Assembly: GCA_038030265.1 (NCBI GenBank)
Contig: CM075939.1
Location: forward strand, 25,525,253 to 25,589,252
Reading direction: 5' to 3'
Length of the DNA: 64,000 nucleotides
From: Corythucha ciliata
Lineage: Eukaryota > Arthropoda > Insecta > Hemiptera > Tingidae
Part shown: positions 55,979 to 64,000 of the stretch, in pieces
How the letters are laid out: each line of letters opens with the position of its first letter
How positions within the stretch are numbered: position 1 is the stretch's first letter
Translations under genes and position numbers: made by a program
The notes under the pieces: model-generated
What the model was told of the DNA's origin: nothing
What the model saw: the letters and a program-made list of their open reading frames with translations, nothing else
Databases searched by the model: none

Positions 55979-57223
55979 CAGGGTGATTCAGGAGGAATGT
56001 GACAAACTTGCACAGGTGATAGTGCGTACCTGGACGCACAAAAAACGTTATAGGGATGCATAGCCGAAAATGCTTTGGTTACGAGATATGAGCATTTTTC
56101 TGTTTTTTTCTAGTTGCATTACTTTTTACGGTAATTGTCGTGTTCACGGCTCGCCGTAGGTGTTTAGACAAAAAATGACGGTGGATTCGGAAAGAGGACA
56201 AAATCCTGTTCCTAAAACTACCGTAGAAATTAAAAAATGTTGCTTGCGCGTGGCTATTTTTTATTTGGCTATTATTATTCCTCCCCTTTGTGGACACTCG
56301 GAAGCTCTTTTATGTAAAGCTCTGGTGGCTCGACGAATTTCGGCATGTCGTTGTCTAATCGATTCAGCACAGGCCACAACTTGGTTGATCAGCTCCTCTC
56401 GTTTGCTGGGCTTGTGTTCGTATACCATTGTCTTCATCCACCCCCAAAGACAGTAATCAAGGGACGTTAGGCCAGGAGACCTCGCAAACCAGTTAATTGG
56501 TCCTCCTCGCCCACAATCTGCTGAGCTGAACTGATTCTGACGAGATAGAACGTCCAAGTCCCCGTTCAAGTCCTAACGTAGCAGTTCATCCACGGCGTCC
56601 CTCCTGACGAGCCTCGCGTAGTGAATTGAATTCTTACTTTTACTTCAGGCATTGAGGGGAGCATGCTCGGAGGAACACAATAGCCTAAGGAAAGGACATT
56701 TAACCTGACCTATTCGGTTTGTTTTATCAAAGCAAGTTACATTTTTTTTTCAATGAAACGTCGTTGCTAAAGTCGGATGGTTGCAAACTTCAACTTCCAG
56801 GACTCCGTTCGAAAGTACACAGAACGGGATAGTTTTCCACAACTTTACCCGTCGATGCGTGCACTAGCAGCTGATTGATACTGATGTGAAATTTATCAGT
56901 TATTCGAAAAAACTACTTTTTTCACTTTTCACATGGCTGAAATAGCCACGCGCAAGCAACATTTTTTAATTTCTACGGTAGTTTTAGGAACAGGATTTTG
57001 TCCTCTTTCCGAATCCACCGTCATTTTTTGTCTAAACACCTACGGCGAGCCGTGAACACGACAATTACCGTAAAAAGTAATGCAACTAGAAAAAAAAAAC
57101 AGAAAAATGCTCATATCTCGTAACCAAAGCATTTTCGGCTATGCGTCTATATGACGTTTTTTGTGCGTCCAGGTACGCACTATCACCTGTGTAAGTTTGT
57201 CACATTCCTCCTGAATCACCCTA
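55979..57223 (-). mobile_element. Tc1/mariner deletion derivative, CAGGGTGATTCAGGAG ends
   Basis: CAGGGTGATTCAGGAGGAAT at the left and ATTCCTCCTGAATCACCCTA at the right (last base changed), with TA flanks. Long arms (GAAAATGCTTTGGTTACGAG; CCTACGGCGAGCCGTGAACA) surround a transposase remnant. Confidence 0.88.
56261..56569 (-). pseudogene. Tc1/mariner transposase C-terminal remnant
   Basis: The frame contains GRGGPINWFARSPGLTSLDY then CLWGWMKTMVYEHKP, matching the third-Asp region and tail of the transposase at 21311-22391 (GRGGSI, PRSPDLIPLDFF). The Asp before LTSL is Gly, but the LDY catalytic Asp is kept. The N-terminal two thirds, including the first two catalytic Asp, are deleted. It ends after the conserved CP-GG region. 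Confidence 0.8.
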
Positions 57224-57227
57224 TATA

Positions 57228-58240
57228 CAGGGTGTTCAAGAAATAGAGGGCAATATTTCACCCGGTGATTCTGCACCACAAATGGGTCAAAATGACCCCT
57301 ATTGACCATAGTCCGATTCTCATTATTTTCCGAGATATTCAGGATTTAAGTACTTTTTGGTTTTGCCTTGTTTTTTTTGGAAAAGTGGCCGTTGCATGGT
57401 AACCGGTAGCTCTAGGGTCAAATCTGACGGCACCATTGGAAAGAGCGGACTTTTTTCTATTAGAATTTAGGCATTCAATTCCATTTTAATCCACACGTGC
57501 TCAGATATTCGGCCACAAAGTCAAACTTGTACAAAATGCAACCTCTTTTCACGACATTTTGAAGCTGGACTGTTCCTCAACAGGTGCTTTCCGAGATAAC
57601 CTTTTTTCAGAAAAGTTGGCGCATAGTGTCACCATGAAAATCGTATTTTTTAATTGCCTTCTTAGGGGGACATTTTTCAAGATATTTCAAATTTGGACAG
57701 AAAAGACACGAGACACCTATTCATTTCTTACGTTGTTTACTTGACATTAAATCTCAAAATTGGTTATGAAAAATTGGAAAAAATTGAAAAAATGTAAAAA
57801 AAGAAAAAAGAAGGTGAAGTGTACAAAAGAAAACAATAAGATCCAAAAAATCAGAGAACTAATACTACTACTACTACTAATAATAATAATAATTATAAAA
57901 TAAATAGCTAAAAAAGGAAAATAAGCAAGGATAATTTCAAAGATCCTTTAATATGCAGCTACTCGATCGTAGACGGGCGTAGGACAACACGAGGTTTTCA
58001 TTCACAGAAATCGGTATGGCTCAGTTTGAGAATAGGATCGAGAAGATTGGTGATCATTTCATTTTTCCATGTGTACAAGCCTGACATTGTCGACTAAAAG
58101 CGTCTCACAAAAAAGCTCAAGGTTTCTTTTCTTCATCGTCATTGTCATTCTCATAAAATTATTGAAATGAACACGTTTTCAAATGATGAGCTGCGTGACA
58201 TGCATTACATCTATGGACTCGCGCAAGGAAATCTTTGAAA
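57228..58240 (+). mobile_element. Truncated Tc1/mariner-type element, left end only
   Basis: Starts CAGGGTGTTCAAGAAATAGA four bases after the previous element ends (TATA between). A transposase N-terminus lies at 58167. No matching right end is found before the AT-rich tract. Confidence 0.7.
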
Positions 58241-58294
58241 TTGAAGGAGGATCTTTGAAATTATCCTTGCTTATTTTCCTTTTTTAGCTATTTA

Positions 58295-58310
<16 letters not shown>
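57868..58310. repeat. Inverted repeat in truncated element
   Basis: About 57880-57945 (AAATAGCTAAAAAAGGAAAA, GCAAGGATAATTTCAAAGAT) pairs with 58245-58305 in reverse complement. Flanked by TAA/TTA microsatellites. Confidence 0.75.
58167..58238 (+). pseudogene. Transposase N-terminal remnant
   Basis: ATG-started MNTFSNDELRDMHYIYGLAQ then GNL and a stop. It aligns with the start of the 21311 transposase (FSNEEY ... YGLADGN). Only 23 codons remain. Confidence 0.65.
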
Positions 58311-58333
<23 letters not shown>

Positions 58334-58438
58334 ATAATTTATTTAATTAAAAATTAAAATTTAATTTAAATTAAAATTAAATTTTATTTAATTTATTTAT
58401 TTAATTTATTTATTTATTTAATAATTTATTTATTTATT
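58285..58438. repeat. AT-only low-complexity tract
   Basis: TTA repeats followed by TTTA/AATT repeats, ending at the truncated tip of the next foldback. Confidence 0.85.
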
Positions 58439-59661
58439 GTGTTCATAAATTACCTCGACAGAGAAAGTATGGTGATAGTACACCTCATTTGTGATCGAAA
58501 TTGCTATTTGAGGTTTTTTGGAATTCCTCTTGGTTTTCGAGATATCGTCAATTTCGTGTTTTTTTGGTGGCCCTCTGTTTTTTTTCGACAAGTGACTAGT
58601 ACGGCATCACCAACAGGTGCTAGACTAAAAGTAAATAGCTCATTGAAAAGAGCACAAAATTTCCTTCATTATTGGTCCTCTACACAATAAAATTACACCA
58701 AGGCCCTAGCCGCTAGGGCATGAGATATCCGAAGGAAACTCGTTATTCGCCTTTCTGCCCAATTTTCATCAGTGATTTTCTCCATTTCGTCAAAGGAAAA
58801 TATTTTTTTGCATTCATAGGGAAAACTTCCTTATGATGTTAGCTTTCCAATAACGTACAATAGTTACCAGTTTTCACCATCTAGTGAAGAGGTAGTAGCA
58901 ATAAACGAGCCCAAAACTGAAAAATAACCCGCAATCAGGACCCATTGAATGAGGTGAATCCAGCTCTGATTACTGGTTCCTAACGGATGAGACATACGGA
59001 TTCAAGCGGTCAGCTAAATCTAACTCCAATTTACGTTGGTGAATTGAAATTGGGTAGTGGTGAAGCTTAAAATATCGTTAGTGGATTGGGCTTCATGGAC
59101 CAGTTAGGTGGTCACCTTGACCCCCCAACCCGCCATGGATTTTTCTGGGATTCTAGGTTTTCTCCTTGTTGTCGAATGCAAAAATTGGCCCTCCGCATAA
59201 ATGCGGACCTCCAGTCATCGCCTCTGGATTTACTCGCACGATTCTCGAATACGTACGATTCTCAAGCTCCTTTCTGGTCGCAACTGGTTTTTGGTAGACC
59301 AGTTTTAGATGACCCAATAAATAAAAATCCAAGGGTGGTTTGTTGTCAGGACAATCCACTACTCGCCGATGTAAATCTTCGTGCTCAAGGCTTCATGGAC
59401 CAGTAAGGTGCTCACCGAAAAGTCCTGTCCTGACCCCCAACTACCCACGGATTTTTATTTACTAGGTCATCTAAAGCTGGTCTACCAACAACCAGTTGCG
59501 ACCAGGAGCCGTATTACGAAACCGTGTGAAAATGCCACAAGATGCGGTTGCTAGGACGGGATAGTGTTATTTCTTATTCATCGTCCTTGGATCCCGCTAG
59601 CGGCATTTTTTCCCGAGAAGCCCCAGAGAGGAGCTTGAGAATCATTCTTACTCCAGAATCG

Positions 59662-61270
59662 TTTTTTTTTTTTTTTTTTTTTTGAAACAACACCCACGGG
59701 TAGGAGGGTTGCGCCCCCCCCCCCCGGCACGGAATCCTAGGTGGATTATTGTGCCCCCCCTGGGTCTGTGGATCTAGTCCAGGATCCCCTTCCCTCTGAC
59801 GAGGTTTAGGAGGTCCTCGGCTAGAGTTTCGCCGGTCGGAGCACCCTCGAGTTGGTCGGCCCCGAAGATGCTAAGCCGGCGGCCCGCGAGCGCCTCACAT
59901 TCGAACACGATGTGATGGGCGGTCTCGTCTTCTTCCCCACACAGTCTGCACACCGGGGACTCTGTGATTACCCCGATGCGGTGTAGATGATAACGGAGCT
60001 GGCAGAATCCTGTGATAAGGCCTACCACCGTTCTAAGGTCTCTCCGGCTAAGTCGGAGCAGTTTGTTCGTAAGCCTCCTGCACGGTCCTTCGACCATGCG
60101 CTTACTCTGCTGATGTCCCTCCAGTCTCTGCCAGCGAGTAGCCGCCTGGGCATTAACCCACTTAGCTATCGCCATCCTGAAGGTCGATGGCGGGACGCCG
60201 AGCGCCGGTTCCGGGCCAGTGAAGTCTCCATTCGAGCCCTCCCTGGCCAAGGAGTCCGCCTGCTCGTTCCCGTAGATACCCTTGTGTCCCGGTACCCATT
60301 CAAGGCTCACCTTGTTATCCTGGGCCAGCAGACTAAGGCTTTGGCGGCAGTCCCATACAAGCCCAGAGCTCACTATCGGAGCCGTTAGTGCCTTAATGGC
60401 AGCCTGGCTATCCGTGAGGATACGTATATGGGCATTTTGCACGTCCCTACGTATATTCTCAGCAGCACAGGCCTTGATTGCGTAGACTTCGGCTTGGAAT
60501 ACCGAGGTGTATACCCCCAGAGGTGTAGACAGCCTCCATTCGGGTTCCACCCCGTACACCCCCGCACCAGTCCCGTTATTCGTTTTAGAGCCGCCTGTAA
60601 ACCACAATCGCTCCTTGTGATTTCTTTTCACTGCCTGCCCCTCACCGTACCCAAGGCGGACGGAGAAGGGACAGCGTTCACCGAGGGTTTTGGGCATGAT
60701 GTCCGGCATCATGCCCAGCACTGGGTCCCGAACCGTGTCCAGGATCCCAGTGTGGGTCCTCCTAGAATTAAGGCCCCCACCCCTCCATAAACCACCCCAT
60801 TTATGCCTTAGGGCCGACATTGCCGCCGCCCCCTTGATGAAGATGTCTACGGGAGGGAGTCCCGTCAGTATCTCCATCGTTGCAGTAGGAGTGGAGTGCA
60901 CAGTCCCAGTGACCATTAGGCACGCCAGTCTCTGAACACTAGTGAGGGTATTTCTGGCCCCCACTTGTTCCGCTTTGTGCCACCAGACCACTGAGCAGTA
61001 TGTCAGTGCGGGTGTGACTATCGCCGTATATAGCCATAAGACCATTTGCGGCCTCAGTCCCCACGTTTTGCCGCAGGCACTTTTCGTCCTCATAAGCAGC
61101 ATTTTGCCCCTGTCGGCAACCCTGCCCAGGTGCTTGTTCCAGGTGAGCGTGGAGTCCAGGGTTACCCCCAGATGCTTCACTTCCCTCCGAAGAGATAGCC
61201 TGGTATCGTAGAACAGGGGTTCTCTAAAGTCCCCCAAGTTCCTCTTTCTAGTGAAGGCCACTAGGTTGGT
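59662..61270 (-). mobile_element. 5'-truncated LINE, 11-bp TSD CTCCAGAATCG
   Basis: On the minus strand it starts within RT coding sequence at 61270 and ends in a 22-A tail (T-run 59662-59683). CTCCAGAATCG is at 59651-59661 and 61271-61281. Foldback copy 1 has it once at 44298-44308. Different family from the LINE at 32899. Confidence 0.93.
59774..61270 (-). pseudogene. LINE RT C-terminus + RNase H + zinc knuckle
   Basis: One open frame of about 498 LINE-derived codons; the ~18 codons before it (MHVAPPVAASGF...) come from the host foldback. It begins LVAFTRKRNLGDFREP, then VKHLGVTLDSTLTWNKHLG (RT thumb side), then RNase H: WFTGGSKTNNG, QAEVYAIKACA, ILTDSQAAIKAL, WVPGHKGIYGNEQADSLARE. The first RNase H Asp (T-D-G-S) is Gly. 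A CCHC knuckle, CRLCGEEDETAHHIVFEC, is near the C-terminus. The lost RT palm and the Asp-to-Gly change make it inactive; the clean frame implies recent insertion. Fits the RNase-H-bearing I/LOA/R1 groups. Confidence 0.85.
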
Positions 61271-62077
61271 CTCCAGAATCGTGCGAGGAAATCCAGAGGC
61301 GGCGACTGGAGGTGCAACGTGCATCTAATGCAGATGTGCGGAGGGCCGATTTTTGCATTCGATTTTCGCGTTCGTGGGTTGCGGGTCAGGGTGACCACTG
61401 GTCCATGAAGCCCAATCCTCTAACGATATTTTAAGCTTCACCACCACCCAATTTCAACTCACCAACGTAAATTAGCGATAGATTTAGCTGACCGCTTGAA
61501 CCCGTATGTCTCATCCGTTGGAAACGAGTAATCAGAGCTGGTTTTACCTCATTCAAAGGGTCCTCATTGCGGGTTATTTTTCAGTTTTGGACTCGTTTAT
61601 TGCTTCTACCTCTTCACTAGATGGTGAAAACTGGTAACTGTTGTACGTCATTGGAAAGCTAACATCATGAGGAAGTTTTCCCTATGAATGCAAAAAAATA
61701 TTTTCCTTTGACGAAATGGTGAAAATCGCTTATGAAAATTGGGCAGAAATGCGAATAACGAGTTTCCTTCGGATATCTCATGCCCTAGCGGCTAGGGCCT
61801 TGGTGTAATTTTATTGAGTAGAGGACCAATAATGAAGGACATTTTGTGCTCTTTTCATTGAGCTATTTACTTTTAGTCTAGCACCTGTTGGTGATGCCGT
61901 ACTAGTCACTTGTCAAAAAAAAACAGAGGGCCACCAAAAAAACACGAAATTGACGATATCTCGAAAACCAAGAGGAATTCCAAAAAACCTCAAATAGCAA
62001 TTTCGATCACAAATGAGGTGTACTATCACCATACTTTCTCTGTCGAGGTAATTTATGAACACCCTGTATACATATAT

Positions 62078-62213
62078 TATGAATTCCGGAGACCACTGAA
62101 TTCGTGTTCTAGAGGTTCTGAAACGTGAAAAAAACATGACATGACCCATGTTTGCCACCATATCACGACGAGACCAATAGTGCATTTTCAGAATGAAATG
62201 CACTAAAAAGTTT
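62078..62213 (-). repeat. Dispersed repeat (inverted copy of 20447-20580)
   Basis: See 20447; here on the minus strand, next to the right tip of foldback copy 2. Confidence 0.85.
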
Positions 62214-62372
62214 TTTATGTATTTTTATGAGTGTATTTTCAACCTGGCAAAAAAAATACAATTGTCGTCATTTGTTGCTTTTCATTTTGTAAAATCTTTA
62301 CAAATGAATTTTCGATGAGAATTTGTTGGTAGCAGTAGACGATCTTTAAATTTTCATAGCGAGCTCTGGCAT

Positions 62373-63666
62373 TTATTGCAGACAAATTGATTGGTGGCGC
62401 TGTTTATTCCGGCACATTGCCAATGGAACCAATGCCTGCAGGAAATTCAGACACAACACTAGTTCTCCTCCAAGGTTTTTACATTCGTTTCCCACTCCAC
62501 ATGGGCCATCAGTATTTTCTTCCCAATAGGTCGGGATCGCGTTGGCCAAGAACGTCAATGTGGGTATGTTTCCATGTACTGATGTGCTGATTTTTGTTGA
62601 AAATGTTTTTTCTTCAAGTATGAATTTGCTTACTTTGGTTTTATTGAAGCGGTATTGATGTTGCGGAGGTTCCGGTTTTTTAAGGGCGTTTATCACCTTT
62701 CGGTGCATATCGTGCCTGAACATTTGAAGATTGCGGTCCGATAAATCTCCACAGATATATTCGTTCTTTTTAATCATCACTTCGGCGAATACGCAGGAAA
62801 ATATGCCGCAGTCGTAGGAATTTTGTTGGAGATGTATGTCATTTGGGGCGATGGTGACACATTCGTTCTCGCTTGTCTTATGTGAATATTCATTGAAAGT
62901 CTGGTAGGCGTCCATAGCATTGAGAATTGTGCCCACTTTTCGGCGTATGTATGACGGTAAATTAGGGAGGCTATTGAGGAAAAATATTTGTTTCGTTTTC
63001 ATGATGACTACTACTAAAACGCAGAGTGAATTTTCCACAATAGGGAAAAGGACAATGTCATTTTCCGGCACTTTATACCGAAGGAAGTAGACGAAAATAT
63101 GATTTAAGTGGGTCGCAGAGTCCGAACTTTCAGTCAATATATTTTCGCAAGAGAAAATTTTCACTTTGAGTTTCTTCCTTTCTTCGTAAGTAAAGTTCGA
63201 AGACTGAGTCCCACAGGAATAATTCGGTTGGATGTTTAAGAGTCGAAAACTCAAGACACTTCAGATGGCTGGGATAAATTGAAATTCCAAACGATGTCAT
63301 GCCTTTATTTTTTTGGAAATTCTCATCGAATGTGTCTGTTGCGGTCCGAGCAATTTCCAGGTCCTCTTCCTCGCTCATTTCAATTGCATCCATGTAGCGA
63401 GTTTTTTTATTTTCTGGCGTCAGGATTGGCTGTTTCGGGGTGGATGAAGGCACTGTAGGGAATGTTAACTCTTTGTCGTCTTCTGGATGGACGAATCGTT
63501 TTTTTACGATACTACCGCTATTAACAATAGTTGGGACCAGAAGAGATGCATTCCCTTCGAAGCCTTCTCCGAGATGCATGACAGCAGAATCTTCGGCAGC
63601 CTCTACTACTTCCAGTCGCACTGGAGTGTTTTTCCTGCCAGACTTTCTTCCTTTCCTATTTTTCAT
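62373..63666 (-). pseudogene. Ulp1/SENP-like (C48) cysteine-protease homologue
   Basis: From ATG 63666 (MKNRKGRKSGRKNTP) a hydrophilic N-terminus leads to CLEFSTLKHP and LWDSVFELYLRRKEE, like the W-L-x-D-x-x-I-x-x-Y-L start of the Ulp1 fold. A frame change near 63160 leads to CENILTESSDSATHLNHIF, NDIVLFPIVENSLCVLVVVI, IFFLNSLP and LQQNSYDCGIFSCVFAEVM. The Gln and nucleophile Cys are kept. The His-Trp expected after the strand is Leu-Cys, and the Asp of Y-D-S is Asn, so the triad looks incomplete. The frame ends at 62373. Known role of the family: SUMO/ubiquitin-like deconjugation; transposon-borne versions occur. A true intron at the frame change cannot be excluded. Confidence 0.7.
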
Positions 63667-64000
63667 AACCCAACTAACAATTCGACTTCGGTAGTACTTC
63701 GCGTAAGTCTAACAGAAGCTGTTTACAGAAGCCCAACTATTTCTGAAAAACTTGCAATAGCGTTCTATAAGACCAAAAAGGCTGAAGGTTTCCATTATTA
63801 CCGAAGTTGTAGAGAGCTTCGGATGGACCTATAAGAGGAAGATAGGATGACTTTAAAGCCTGTACACACGGAGACTTTTCTGTCATGACATCCGTGGCAT
63901 GACAAAAAAGTCTCCGTGTGAACACGAAAAAGTCATAACATTTGATGTCATACCATATCTGTCATAACAAATTTTGAGAATTCTACGGTAACATCTTTCT
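63667..64000. other. Upstream flank with a small hairpin (MITE start?)
   Basis: CACACGGAGACTTTTCTGTC at 63873 pairs with CATGACAAAAAAGTCTCCGT at 63897, a compact hairpin beginning GCCTGTACACACGGAGAC. It may be the left end of a MITE that leaves the window. Confidence 0.5.

Larger units (their letters stand above)
58439..62066. mobile_element. Foldback copy 2, split by a LINE
   Basis: Same element as 43068-45094. The left tip has lost CAGG; the right tip is complete (GAACACCCTG + TA). Without the LINE and one target duplicate it is about 2.0 kb. In the right part the dispersed insertion (59515-59625) is longer than in copy 1. Confidence 0.88.

Noticed and set aside
59987..61211. Plus-strand ORFs of 67-133 aa
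   Set aside because: Antisense shadows of the GC-rich LINE reading frame.

Overview
This is eukaryotic DNA, most likely arthropod and probably insect. The coding fragments are split by GT-AG introns. The recognisable families (BEL/Pao gag, CAGGGTG-ended Tc1/mariner elements, FLYWCH/SWIM MULEs, THAP, MADF, RNase-H LINEs, Ulp1-like protease) are all typical of repeat-rich arthropod genomes. I recognise no host housekeeping gene and no bacterial gene. Almost everything that can be assigned is a mobile element, a relic of one, a satellite or a foldback (long inverted repeat). Many ORFs in the window are chance readings through repeats.

Layout. 1-5308: foldback arms inside a ~2.37 kb unit that is tandemly duplicated. 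5310-13372: a broken MULE transposase gene (FLYWCH and core start at the left, SWIM and tail at the right). The two halves are separated by a 9-bp-TSD element with a nested MITE, a THAP fragment and a nested tandem duplication. 14.15-16.5 kb: foldbacks and a PIF/Harbinger-like element carrying a MADF-like ORF. 17-32.6 kb: a large repeat, 'segment A', inflated by a BEL/Pao relic, a Tc1/mariner with ~470-bp TIRs, a 296-bp satellite, a MITE and a 2.0-kb palindrome. It ends in an apparently intact four-exon tyrosine-recombinase gene (28702-31977). 32.7-36 kb: a foldback interrupted by a 5'-truncated LINE. 36-42.7 kb: MITEs, hairpins, minisatellites and a near-perfect 208-bp palindrome. 42.7-45.9 kb: nested foldback elements. 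48.86-53.83 kb: 'segment B', a shorter paralogue of segment A with a dead recombinase copy. 54.2-58.4 kb: satellites and three back-to-back CAGGGTG elements. 58.4-62.07 kb: a second copy of the 43-kb foldback, split by a LINE. 62.37-63.67 kb: a frameshifted Ulp1-like cysteine-protease gene on the minus strand.

How the parts relate. Paralogous copies inside the window act as internal controls. Segment B shows what segment A looked like before some insertions. The 115-bp tandem repeat near 6.9 kb gives the empty site of the 7080-8841 element. Foldback copy 43068-45094 gives the empty site of the 59.66-kb LINE. The most interesting object is the recombinase gene: two zinc fingers, an R-K-R-H-Y tyrosine-recombinase domain and a SANT-like tail, unbroken across three introns. 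It has a degenerate sister copy, and one stretch of it has also been copied into a BEL relic and into a deletion scar. It is the best candidate here for a live or recently live, Crypton-like mobile system.
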